From Glaciecola sp. KUL10 (GTDB lineage Bacteria; Pseudomonadota; Gammaproteobacteria; Enterobacterales; Alteromonadaceae), in assembly GCF_003203515.1 (NCBI RefSeq), contig NZ_BGNG01000011.1, positions 1 to 64,000 of the forward strand: DNA of 64,000 nucleotides, read 5' to 3'. The notes beneath the pieces were generated by a model, which saw only the letters and a program-made list of their open reading frames with translations, ran no database searches and had not been told where the DNA came from. Of the stretch, positions 1 to 8,436 are shown in pieces; position 1 is the first letter of the stretch, and each line of letters begins with the position of its first letter. A program made the position numbers and the translations under genes.

Positions 1-620
1 TCAGTCTTTAACTTGGCTACATCAAAGTTGGCATTACTCAATGCTACTTCAAGTTGTGGAGATCTAGCTACATTTAGGAAATTATATGGAACGAAGATCC
101 AGCGTAATTCCCCTCCGAAGCCCATTTTTGAACCACTTGCTACTTCTATATTCCCCGTGTTTTTATCTTTATGATATTCAATCTCTCGCAAATCAAAGAA
201 AAGGTCATTGTTTGGTTCACTTTGCTCATCATTTGCTGGTCTAACATAAATAATGTTTGTGTCTTTACCGAAAAATGATTGTGGATCGCTAATTAATTTC
301 ACTATATTTTGAGACAGTGCTCTGTTGATATTAATTAGTAAATTTTTATGCTCCTCATTCAATAGAGGCATTACAACACGCTTAATTTTGCGTACTGATT
401 GGCTTAGCGTAGAAACTGCCGAAACATGGTCAAAGTCGAAATGAGAGATAAATAATAAATCAATATCTTCATGCTTGTTAAAAGCAGCATGAACAACTTT
501 TTTAGCATACGATACAGAGGTAGCTCCGCAGTCATAAACTATATTGAAATTGTTGTGACGCTCAGAATAAAAAGCACCTTGACCAATAGCATGAAATGTT
601 CTGATTACGTTATATCGCAT
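1..620 (-). CDS. Metallo-beta-lactamase-fold protein, 3' end outside window
   Basis: Open reading frame starting at an ATG at 620-618 and still open at base 1, so only the N-terminal ~206 residues are visible. It shows an MBL-fold start (a short beta strand, then IVYDCG near residue 27) and the metal motif ISHFDFDHV, with H60, D62, D64 and H65. The usual motif is HxHxDH; here the second His is Asp. The gene overlaps the stop of the upstream ATPase gene as TAATG, so translation is probably coupled. MBL-fold proteins include nucleases and hydrolases of many substrates; the substrate cannot be told from this part. Its place in a restriction operon suggests a defence role, which is inference. Confidence 0.75.
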   Translation of the reverse strand, partial: MRYNVIRTFHAIGQGAFYSERHNNFNIVYDCGATSVSYAKKVVHAAFNKHEDIDLLFISHFDFDHVSAVSTLSQSVRKIKRVVMPLLNEEHKNLLININRALSQNIVKLISDPQSFFGKDTNIIYVRPANDEQSEPNNDLFFDLREIEYHKDKNTGNIEVASGSKMGFGGELRWIFVPYNFLNVARSPQLEVALSNANFDVAKLKT

Positions 621-2794
621 TATCTAATCATCCTTTTATAGTGGTCTTCGTAATCAGTCCTTATAAATACTTGCTTGAATATGCTAAGGAATCTAACGAC
701 ATCAATATCTCCAAAATCAGTTAAGCTTACTAAATCAGAGTGAGAACCTTTGCTGATATATCTTAGTAATGGCCTAAAGTTATTATGTTCATCACCTAAA
801 TTCGTTAACACATCTGAAAGCCTATCCCTCTTATGAACAAAGGCGAAGAAATGTTCTAGAACATTTCGCATGGCGTTAGGTAAGCTGGAACTCCAAGCCT
901 TATCTTTTTCTGCATCTCGAATAACTTGCCAAAAACCGTCATAGTCATTTCTAATGTCATTTCTCTTCAAGGTTGATATTTTACTGCTCTCATTTTTGCT
1001 TACTCTATAGAGACTGTAAGCCCCTTCGAATTCATCCTGCTTGAGGCCTGCTTGATTCATCATTTCGTGGAAGAAAAATAAGTTGTGGGTGAATAAGAAA
1101 ATTTGTTTAAAAGATTTTTTGATAATCTCTTTTTGTATAAGTGTCGCAATCTCATAAACAAAATTGTGAGATAAGCTAGATACAGGATCATCAATAACAA
1201 TAATTTTATCAGTTATTCCTAAAGCGGAATCTGGTTCGAGTAAACCTTTGCATTGCTCCAAAAAGTATAAAAAAGTGATTAGTGTTTTTTCGCCTTCACT
1301 CAAAGTGTCATATACACCTCCAGCCACACTATTTTTTCTGACGATTCTGTATAGAGCCTCTGAGCCATCTACTTTATCAATATGAAAATCGTCAACTCCA
1401 ACGCTAGTAAGAGTGTTCTTAATATTTTGAATAGCGGTATCAATATTGGTTGTATGCTTTCTTTGCTCAACAACAATATTTTGTTGTTCTACAATATCTT
1501 CGGTCTTTTGCTTATATTGTTCTCTAAGATTATCTAATTCAGTATCAAGCCCTTTAGCATTATTATTAGTCAGTTCAATTGCGGTTTTGTAAGTTCTTTT
1601 ATGTATCTGCCAAAATTGCGTTTTAATCCTTGCTTTGATTTGTGGCTTACTACTTAATCTGCTGTTGAAATCAGCTACTTTGCTATTAATAGCTTCAATG
1701 CAGTCATTTAGCTTTTGTACATAAGCCTCTGTGGAATTTAACTCAACAATATTACTGGGTTTAGATTCTTTCTCTTTGAGCAAAGCTAAGTTTGTTTTGC
1801 AGCATTCAATTAATTCCGCCTTAGCAACGGCAAAATCTGCATTTTCGATTACATACGAATCTTTAAAAACTTCTGAAGACAACAATACTTCAAGGCTATC
1901 AATTGCTTGTTCATAGGCTTTACTATTGTTTTCTACCTGACTGCATTTTTGTTTGTAGGTTTGGTCAAATAGAGCTTTTAAATTTGACTCGAAATCACTA
2001 ATAGGCGTTTCTTGGCAAAATGGACATACTCCTTCTGAATTTTGGTAGTGTTTAACACCGTCTCGAACCCAATCTGAATGTCCAATTTTTTCAATCAAAC
2101 TAGATAGGTATGACTCAGAAGAGCCAACAATAATTTGTGCATTAACGGTGTCTCTTTCTATCGGAGTACCTGAAAAAGCAATTGTTGGAACAGATTGCTT
2201 AGGTTTTATATCAGGCTTATCTAATTCAATAGCCTGCTCGAAAAGGTTTTCTATTGTAATTTCGGGAGCGGCTTCATCTGCATTTATTACTGCTTCGAGA
2301 AATAGGTTTTTGCGCTGTTTTCCCTCCAAGCAAAAAGCTAGTGGTGTTTTTATAAAATTATCTTTTTCCTTCCAAACTTTGTTCTCCAATTCTACATGAA
2401 GAGATTCTTTTTGTTTTTTTACATCATTAGCTTTTTCTTTTAAGTGTTCCTGTTCACCTTTGAACACTGAGATTTTTTGCTCGGCCTCTTCGATGGCTTT
2501 TTCTGCTTCAACGTTTCCTTCATTGACTGTGAAAACACCGACTTGCTCCTTGCTATCCCAAAAATTATCTTTTACAAACTTTTGGTTGTAGACAAAAATC
2601 CCTTCGTTATGCATTGGAGTCATTGAGCAAAACGCATAATCCAATTCGTTAGGTTCTTGTAAATACTTAGCGATAGAAGATTTACCTGAGCCATTTAAAC
2701 CGTAAAAACAGTTAATCCTTTTTAAATTTATAATTTCTTGAGCCACTTCATGTGAATAACTCGCGATTCCTTTTATCGATATACAGTTTATCAT
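620..2794 (-). CDS. RloC/PrrC-like ATPase (AAA_13 family), probable anticodon nuclease
   Basis: 724 residues. The N-terminus has Walker A GLNGSGKSS (32-40). Long coiled-coil segments flank a CPFC motif (257-260) of the zinc-hook type. The C-terminal half has an ABC-like signature LSEGEKT, a Walker B/D-loop region VIDDPVSSLSHN and a FTHN H-loop. Near the C-terminus is a R643-x3-E647 pair with a His in GSHSD (H685), which resembles the Arg-Glu-His nuclease triad known for PrrC and RloC anticodon nucleases. Those proteins are known to sit with type I restriction systems, be held silent, and cleave tRNA when restriction is inhibited. It starts 12 bp after hsdS and is coupled to the MBL gene. The family call is firm; tRNA cleavage is inferred from the triad and the context. 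Confidence 0.8.
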   Translation of the reverse strand: MINCISIKGIASYSHEVAQEIINLKRINCFYGLNGSGKSSIAKYLQEPNELDYAFCSMTPMHNEGIFVYNQKFVKDNFWDSKEQVGVFTVNEGNVEAEKAIEEAEQKISVFKGEQEHLKEKANDVKKQKESLHVELENKVWKEKDNFIKTPLAFCLEGKQRKNLFLEAVINADEAAPEITIENLFEQAIELDKPDIKPKQSVPTIAFSGTPIERDTVNAQIIVGSSESYLSSLIEKIGHSDWVRDGVKHYQNSEGVCPFCQETPISDFESNLKALFDQTYKQKCSQVENNSKAYEQAIDSLEVLLSSEVFKDSYVIENADFAVAKAELIECCKTNLALLKEKESKPSNIVELNSTEAYVQKLNDCIEAINSKVADFNSRLSSKPQIKARIKTQFWQIHKRTYKTAIELTNNNAKGLDTELDNLREQYKQKTEDIVEQQNIVVEQRKHTTNIDTAIQNIKNTLTSVGVDDFHIDKVDGSEALYRIVRKNSVAGGVYDTLSEGEKTLITFLYFLEQCKGLLEPDSALGITDKIIVIDDPVSSLSHNFVYEIATLIQKEIIKKSFKQIFLFTHNLFFFHEMMNQAGLKQDEFEGAYSLYRVSKNESSKISTLKRNDIRNDYDGFWQVIRDAEKDKAWSSSLPNAMRNVLEHFFAFVHKRDRLSDVLTNLGDEHNNFRPLLRYISKGSHSDLVSLTDFGDIDVVRFLSIFKQVFIRTDYEDHYKRMIR

Positions 2795-2806
2795 TTTTAA
2801 TTCCTT

Positions 2807-4069
2807 TTAACTCACTGTGACTCTGCGTTTACCTGTTAATAGCTGCTGCATTAACGCTTTCTTTTCTTGTTTGAGATCTGCTAATTGTTGCTCTAATTGT
2901 GATAAGGATTGATCGGCATTATTTAGAGCACACGCAACCTTCTTCTGCTCATCATAAGAAGGGATATAAACTTTAAGTCCAGATACATCAGAAGAATTGA
3001 TAGCTGGGTAATTTGAGCCAACAACAAGAGCATTGATTTGGCCCGTTATATGGCAACTAAATAGATAGTGATATAGATAAGCACTAGAAACACCTTTCTT
3101 TGGCGTTAAAACTGAAAAACCAGTGGAAGCAATCATTCCATCATGTTCAGCCTTTACTTTTGCAAAGCCTTTTAAGTTCGGTCTTACCGTGGCTAATAAG
3201 ATATCTCCACAACTCACTTTTCTTCTTGCCCGTGAAGGTGATGAAGCAAAAAAGTGTTTTTCTAAATTACCAGCGATCTTTCCTGTTTCAACGTCTGACA
3301 GCGATATGTAACTAAATTCAAAGTCTTCAGGAGTCTTTTTACCCAGCGAGCTTTTATCGATTGTGGCAAGCTCACTTAGATTTACTCGGTTATAATTACC
3401 CTCAAACGGTTTACCCGAATCATCAAGTAACCGCTTTTTGCCTGTGAGCAGTTGTTGCATGAGGGCTTTTTTCTGCTGTTTGCTGTTGTCGATTAGGCGC
3501 TCGGTGGTGCTAATCGCTTTATCCCAATTGGATAGAATTTTAGCGATTTTGCGTTGTTCAGGAAGTGGGGGAATATTAAAATTCCATTTAAACCAGTCCT
3601 CAAGCTTGAAAATCATTTTTTCAATGTGAACGCCTATACTTGAATGAAAACAGGTTTGCTGAAAATACAGAGTTTCTGATAGATATTGAAAAAACTCTAA
3701 GTCAAAATTTGGTTTTGCATGAAAAACTGAATATTCATTTGAAACAATTGATCCATCAAGCTCAGGTGGAACTAGTCCGCAGGCACCATGAACAATTTGA
3801 CGTTTGGAGATAACAAAATCTCCTGCTTTAACTTCAAATTGGCTTTTTACCTTTATGTCTTTTCCTAATAAATGTTCTCTTCTTACAACACCTCCGCGAG
3901 AACGTTTTACCGTTAACAAGTCATATTCAGCTCCATCTACCAACTTAACTTTTCTAGGGATTAAATCTAAAAAATTATTTAAAGAGGCTCTTTCCCAGCC
4001 ATCAGGTTGAACTCCTAATACAGGCTTTCCTGCCTTTACACTTGGGGGGTATTTTAAATCACTGCCCAT
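2807..4069 (-). CDS. hsdS: Type I restriction-modification specificity subunit HsdS
   Basis: 420 residues, the normal size for a two-domain HsdS. There are two target recognition domains (roughly 20-160 and 225-350), each followed by a conserved helical spacer: PLPEQRKIAKILSNWDKAIS and YDEQKKVACALNNADQ. Both spacers end in the same motif, KKALMQQLLTGK plus Arg/Lys, so the protein has the internal two-fold repeat expected for binding a bipartite target. It overlaps the 3' end of hsdM by 11 bases. HsdS sets the DNA site used by the HsdM methylase and the HsdR nuclease. The recognition sequence cannot be read from the protein. Confidence 0.95.
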   Translation of the reverse strand: MGSDLKYPPSVKAGKPVLGVQPDGWERASLNNFLDLIPRKVKLVDGAEYDLLTVKRSRGGVVRREHLLGKDIKVKSQFEVKAGDFVISKRQIVHGACGLVPPELDGSIVSNEYSVFHAKPNFDLEFFQYLSETLYFQQTCFHSSIGVHIEKMIFKLEDWFKWNFNIPPLPEQRKIAKILSNWDKAISTTERLIDNSKQQKKALMQQLLTGKKRLLDDSGKPFEGNYNRVNLSELATIDKSSLGKKTPEDFEFSYISLSDVETGKIAGNLEKHFFASSPSRARRKVSCGDILLATVRPNLKGFAKVKAEHDGMIASTGFSVLTPKKGVSSAYLYHYLFSCHITGQINALVVGSNYPAINSSDVSGLKVYIPSYDEQKKVACALNNADQSLSQLEQQLADLKQEKKALMQQLLTGKRRVTVS

Positions 4070-5579
4070 AACCCAACTCCTTTAAGTAGCCTTCCATTTC
4101 TGCTTCAAGAGTTTGTAGCTCATTTTTAAGTTGAACGCGCTCAGTGCGTACAGCCACTAAATCGATTTCGGCTTCTTCTTCAAAGATATCTACATAGCGC
4201 GGGATGTTGAGGTTAAAGTCGTTTTCTTTAATCTCATCAAAACTGGCTAGATATGCGTATTTGTCAACGTTTTCACGAGCCTTGTATGTGTCGATGATCT
4301 TTTGAATATTTTCATCAGTTAATTGGTTTTGGTTTTTGCCTGATTTGAACTCACGGCTCGCATCTATAAACAACACATTGTTGTCGTTCTTGTGCTTTTT
4401 AAATATCAAAATAGCGGCTGGTATACCCGTACCAAAGAACAACTTTTCAGGCAGTCCAATCACGCTATCAAGCAAATTTTCTTCAATGAGCTGTTGACGA
4501 ATTTTGCCCTCGCTTGATGCTCTAAATAACACACCATGTGGCACTACCACGCCCATACGACCCGTTTCAGGTTTCAATGTTTCAATCATGTGGCTGATGA
4601 ATGCATAATCACCTTTGGTTTTAGGCGGAATACCTCGTCTAAAGCGCCCATAAGGGTCGTTGCTGGCGTCGTCATGTCCCCACTTATCAAGTGAAAATGG
4701 CGGATTTGCCGTCACTACATCAAAGTGCAGTAAGCCGCTACCGTCTTTCTCTTTTAGTAGTGGGTTACGAATGGTGTCGCCCCATTCAATGCGGTGGTTA
4801 TCTTCACCGTGAAGAAACATGTTCATTTTGGCTAATGCCCAAGTTGAACCAATCGCTTCTTGCCCAAATAATGCGTATTTTTTGGAACCAGAGTTTTTAC
4901 GAACCATAGCACCACATTTAAGAAGTAGTGAGCCACTTCCTGTACACGGGTCACATATTTGGTCGCCTTCTACTGGCTCTAAAACGGTGGCTAAAAGGGT
5001 TGATACCTCAGGTGGTGTATAATATTCACCAGCGGTAGCGCCACTGCCAGCCGCAAAGTGTTTGATAAGGTACTCGTAAGCATTACCGATGATATCTAAA
5101 CTGCCTACTCGCTCTGTGCTTAGATTTAAAATATCTTTACCAAAGTCTTCCAGTAAGTGACGAAGTAAGTCATTCTTTTGTTTTTCTTGGCCTAAGCGGT
5201 CAGTGTTGAAGCTGATGTCTTGGAACACGTTTTTAAGCTTACTGCCATTAGCTTCTTCTAGTGCATGTAAGGCTTTATCAATACGCTCACCATTACCTGC
5301 TTCATAGCGTTTTTCGTATAAATCCCAAAAGCTCGCACCTTCTGGCAACACAAAACGCTGCTTGGACATCATGGCGTGGATTAGCTCTGGGTTATCACCA
5401 TACTGAGCAACAAGTTTGCTGTATTCGTCTTTGTATACATCCGATATGTACTTTAAAAACAGCATGGTTAGGATGAAGTCTTTGTAGGTATCGGCACTGA
5501 TCACACCACGAAAGGTGTCGCAGGCGTTCCACACCGCTTTATTGATATCGTCCTGATTGATTTGGTTTACTGTAGTCAT
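4059..5579 (-). CDS. hsdM: Type I restriction-modification methyltransferase subunit HsdM
   Basis: 506 residues, full length for the family. An N-terminal HsdM helical domain (1-150) is followed by the N6-adenine methylase domain, with the SAM-binding motif DPCTGSGSLL (210-219) and the catalytic NPPF (292-295). The C-terminal segment ends in a helical region that would contact HsdS. It methylates adenine in the target set by HsdS and, with HsdR, forms the restriction complex. It lies 40 bp after the half-length HsdS gene and overlaps hsdS. hsdR is not in the window and, if present, should lie left of base 1. Confidence 0.96.
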   Translation of the reverse strand: MTTVNQINQDDINKAVWNACDTFRGVISADTYKDFILTMLFLKYISDVYKDEYSKLVAQYGDNPELIHAMMSKQRFVLPEGASFWDLYEKRYEAGNGERIDKALHALEEANGSKLKNVFQDISFNTDRLGQEKQKNDLLRHLLEDFGKDILNLSTERVGSLDIIGNAYEYLIKHFAAGSGATAGEYYTPPEVSTLLATVLEPVEGDQICDPCTGSGSLLLKCGAMVRKNSGSKKYALFGQEAIGSTWALAKMNMFLHGEDNHRIEWGDTIRNPLLKEKDGSGLLHFDVVTANPPFSLDKWGHDDASNDPYGRFRRGIPPKTKGDYAFISHMIETLKPETGRMGVVVPHGVLFRASSEGKIRQQLIEENLLDSVIGLPEKLFFGTGIPAAILIFKKHKNDNNVLFIDASREFKSGKNQNQLTDENIQKIIDTYKARENVDKYAYLASFDEIKENDFNLNIPRYVDIFEEEAEIDLVAVRTERVQLKNELQTLEAEMEGYLKELGYGQ

Positions 5580-5619
5580 GTCTTATTCAGTCCTTATTTT
5601 TATTAATATGTTTAAATAA

Positions 5620-6204
5620 CTAATCGTTAGTAAAGTTAGTTAATAGTTCGTTTGCGATCCCGTGCATCTGCATATCACGGTTTGTAATCATTGCTTGTAG
5701 TGTCTGTTTCTCTTTTAAATGTGTTGTTGCCATTGCGATGATTATTTGCTGTTTTACAAGAGGTGGAATAGCAAGAGGTGTTGCGGCAACAAAGCTGCGG
5801 GGGATACTTGCAACAGCAGTTCCTTGTGACAATTTCAAATAGTACTTCTGTGCAGGTAGCTGGTTTAGCTGCCACGCAAGAAATGCAGGTTTAATCAACT
5901 CACTGGTTACACGAATAATAAAATAATGGGGAGCGCATACGGTATTGGAGGTGTCTTTATCAACTAAAGCGGCAACATTGCGATGCCCCCTAGCCGAGAA
6001 CAAAATATCCCCCTGTTTTAACCAGTCCGGTTGTTTACGACTAGTAATTTTAGTTGTTATCAGACTATGCCAATTAATAAGACCATGTTCGTCAAGATCA
6101 CGAATTTGGATGACACGGGCATTACCATCTATCGTCTCCGGAATACTCCCCCGAAACGGATGGCCTGCGCTAATACTAGCAATATCACTGAGGAGACTTT
6201 TCAT
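5620..6204 (-). CDS. Half-length HsdS-like protein with one target recognition domain
   Basis: 194 residues. The order of elements is that of one HsdS half: an N-terminal segment LLSDIASISAGHPFRG, a recognition domain with QGDILFSARGHRNVAAL, then AIPPLVKQQIIIAMATTHLKEK as the helical spacer. It is complete (ATG at 6204, proper stop), so it is probably not a broken gene. It is first in the hsd operon, just downstream of the promoter and inverted repeat at 6215-6295. Half-HsdS proteins are known to work as dimers in some type I systems. Here it could give the single HsdM a second specificity, or regulate the operon. The family call is clear; the function is inferred. Confidence 0.8.
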   Translation of the reverse strand: MKSLLSDIASISAGHPFRGSIPETIDGNARVIQIRDLDEHGLINWHSLITTKITSRKQPDWLKQGDILFSARGHRNVAALVDKDTSNTVCAPHYFIIRVTSELIKPAFLAWQLNQLPAQKYYLKLSQGTAVASIPRSFVAATPLAIPPLVKQQIIIAMATTHLKEKQTLQAMITNRDMQMHGIANELLTNFTND

Positions 6205-6214
6205 TAAAGCTCAA

Positions 6215-6295
6215 TGCACCAATTAAAAGATGCAGTAAGTATTGAGGATAATTCGAACTACGTCAAGAAATAAAATGCATCTTTTAATTGGTGCA
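6215..6295 (-). promoter_or_regulatory. Promoter of the hsd operon between two 20-bp perfect inverted repeats
   Basis: Arms at 6215-6234 and 6276-6295 are exact reverse complements over 20 bp, separated by 41 bp. The spacer holds a minus-strand promoter: -35 TTGACG (6266-6261), a 17-bp spacing, and -10 AATACT (6243-6238). One arm sits next to the -35 and the other covers the expected start of transcription. The operon's first ATG is at 6204. This is the layout of paired operators for a repressor. The rest of the gap to 6470 is AT-rich with nothing I can assign. Confidence 0.6.
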
Positions 6296-6470
6296 AAATA
6301 GTTGAGTGTCGATTACAAATGAAATTTCCGCGGGCAGATCAAATTTCCAAATCGAAAAAAATAACGAAAATACATTGCAATATAATAAAGCAAAACCACA
6401 TCCTTTTGTCATGGAGGCAAATAAAACAAAGTTTAAGGCTTCGTCCTAAAACCCCTCATCTACTATTAAG

Positions 6471-7157
6471 TCAATTTTCATTTAGATATATCGAGACAGT
6501 TTGCCTCGATACTTTGGTTAATTTCTCAATTTGAGTATAGTTTTTCTGCGGGAATAGTCTCTTCACTTCAATAACTCTCTCTTTATCACTTAAAGAAAGC
6601 GCTTTACTAAGAGTGTGCTGTAAGGATTTAATCTCATCCTTTTTTTCGCTTAATTGCTCTATCAGTGTTTTTATATGCACATCTCGTTCATGTAACTTTT
6701 TTGCAAGTTTGGATGAAATTTTTAATTTGGTCATCACTGAACTTAATGTATTGGATGATTTAAGTTCACGTAAATTAAACACCCCATATTTTTTTAGAAG
6801 CAGTAAGTCATCATTGTTTTCTTCTTCTAATTGTTGAAAAGCACAATTAAGCTGATTGGGGAAAGGGCGGTAGGTCGTTATTTTCTTGCTCCATACAGAA
6901 TCCTTTTGATACATCAGAGCACAATTTTCAAATGCCTTTTTCGTCGACGTTAGCTCTTTGAGAAAGAAAGCAATTGTATAAGCAAGTTCATCATTACTAA
7001 TTCTGACAGGTGGATGCGAGCTCTGAGCATTTATCTCATTTAAAATCCGTGCTATTGCCATATTTTTACGTTTAACAAGTCTATTTGCTTCTTCGCGTTC
7101 ACCATATGCTTTTTTCAGCTCACTATTGAGTTCGCCAAGATATACTTGATCTTCCAT
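6471..7157 (-). CDS. Coiled-coil protein with a C-terminal helix-turn-helix, function unknown
   Basis: About 228 residues from the ATG at 7157, which has GGAAG nine bases upstream; a GTG at 7178 is an alternative start without a visible ribosome site. The N-terminus (LNSELKKAYGEREEANRL) and the segment around KLHERDVHIKTLIEQLSEKKDEI are strongly heptad-like, indicating two coiled coils. The last 25 residues (YTQIEKLTKVSRQTVSIYLN) look like a DNA-binding helix-turn-helix of the kind found in resolvases and small regulators. It lies between the mobilisation-type genes and the R-M operon. It could be the regulator that binds the inverted repeats near it, or a partition-type protein. I do not recognise a named family. 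Confidence 0.6.
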   Translation of the reverse strand: MEDQVYLGELNSELKKAYGEREEANRLVKRKNMAIARILNEINAQSSHPPVRISNDELAYTIAFFLKELTSTKKAFENCALMYQKDSVWSKKITTYRPFPNQLNCAFQQLEEENNDDLLLLKKYGVFNLRELKSSNTLSSVMTKLKISSKLAKKLHERDVHIKTLIEQLSEKKDEIKSLQHTLSKALSLSDKERVIEVKRLFPQKNYTQIEKLTKVSRQTVSIYLNEN

Positions 7158-7366
7158 TGCATCAGTCTTCCGTGCCACTATTACATGTTAATATTTTAAC
7201 ATAAAACAGCATAAAACGATTTTATTTTACTAAGGATATTATTATATTGAATTTTAGGGAAACCAACGATACGGAATAGTTCAACTCTATTAGAGTTCAA
7301 AAAGGTGCGTTAATGATTTAATAAATCGAAATGATAAAAATACGTCATAACATAATAAAGCTTTAG

Positions 7367-8410
7367 TCATAAGCTTGGTTTATTTGACACTACCAACTTT
7401 TTCACCTTTGCTTGTATTTGCATTATCGCATTCTGACATCTACTTCTAAGCGCTTGATCAAGGCGCAAAAAATAACTGTGAAGTTCATCCACTTTTGCAG
7501 ACAACCAATCGTGTTTTTTTTGCAATTTTTGAATTTCTTCAGAAAGTAGCGCTGTTCTTTTTTGATGATTTTTTATTTCATCGTTTAGCTCATTAACTTT
7601 ATTATTTGATGATACCAAAGCGACTTCCCTTTCAGCTAATTTCTCTCTAACAAAAGCTTCTTTTTCAAGGTGTTTTGCCCCAGTCACATTTTTACTAATT
7701 CCCCGTTTAAAATTCAGTGGTGACTGTGAAAATATCTGGGCAGCGATATCTTGCATTTTTTCAAAATGAGGATTAGATGATTTAGTTCTTCCTTTTCTAT
7801 CTCTTCCTTTTTTCATTAGATACCTGAGAGGTGCTTTCTTTGCTTTAAAATCAAAATTATAGAATGAACAATGACAGTGAACATTGCGTACAAAACGACC
7901 ACCAGAGGTTGGTAACCCTTCGTCAGATTGGACATCATTTTTATTACGTTGGACCGAGCCTACTTGGATACTAGAATCTAAATGGCCTTCGTCGAGATGA
8001 AGCTGAACAGAAATAGGTTCAAACCCAAACTCTTTTTTAATTTCATTTGCATATTTAATCATATGAGAGAGCACTAGTCGCTTTGCCTTTTCCTCTCCCA
8101 TCTCTTTCTCAAGCTTTGCATACTGAGGCTCACTCAATACAACTACATGATCGAATAACACATTAAAATCTGATCGTATTTTTTTACCAGTTGCCTGTTT
8201 ATAACGCACATTTGCTCTGTCCAACGCATCGATAGCAGTTCTGCAGCCTTTAGTTACCACACCGATGTTTTTGGATGAAAGAGAAGGGAATACATTCGAA
8301 CTTTGCGTAAACCCTTTCCGAGATGCAACGACATGGTCTAAAACCAATTTAGCATCATCGAACTTATAGTAGCGAGCTTTGACTGCCACAAACGCCTTAT
8401 TACTGTCCAT
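7367..8410 (-). CDS. Relaxase/mobilisation-like protein
   Basis: 347 residues from the ATG at 8410, which has GGAAG five bases upstream; the longer TTG start at 8428 sits against its ribosome site and is unlikely. Residues 138-143 read HLDEGH and residues 178-180 read HCH, inside VRNVHCHCSFYNF. This resembles the HxDE...HxH metal motif of MobV/Mob_Pre relaxases, though the spacing is not standard and no catalytic residue could be proved. The last third is a long coiled coil. Relaxases nick DNA at oriT to start transfer. It follows the 168-residue gene by 26 bp, probably as one operon, in an island with an integrase. A role in mobilising the island fits but is inference. Confidence 0.5.
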   Translation of the reverse strand: MDSNKAFVAVKARYYKFDDAKLVLDHVVASRKGFTQSSNVFPSLSSKNIGVVTKGCRTAIDALDRANVRYKQATGKKIRSDFNVLFDHVVVLSEPQYAKLEKEMGEEKAKRLVLSHMIKYANEIKKEFGFEPISVQLHLDEGHLDSSIQVGSVQRNKNDVQSDEGLPTSGGRFVRNVHCHCSFYNFDFKAKKAPLRYLMKKGRDRKGRTKSSNPHFEKMQDIAAQIFSQSPLNFKRGISKNVTGAKHLEKEAFVREKLAEREVALVSSNNKVNELNDEIKNHQKRTALLSEEIQKLQKKHDWLSAKVDELHSYFLRLDQALRSRCQNAIMQIQAKVKKLVVSNKPSL

Positions 8411-8436
8411 TATTTCTTCCGAACTCAACTTCCTTT

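Noticed and set aside
620-2794. Lamassu/SMC-type defence ATPase
   Set aside because: The zinc-hook could suggest an SMC-like Lamassu protein, but the C-terminal Arg-Glu-His and the type I R-M location fit RloC/PrrC better.
6215-6295. Phase-variable invertible promoter
   Set aside because: The layout allows it, but 41 bp is very short for site-specific inversion and no inversion enzyme target is clear. Kept only as a side note to the operator reading.
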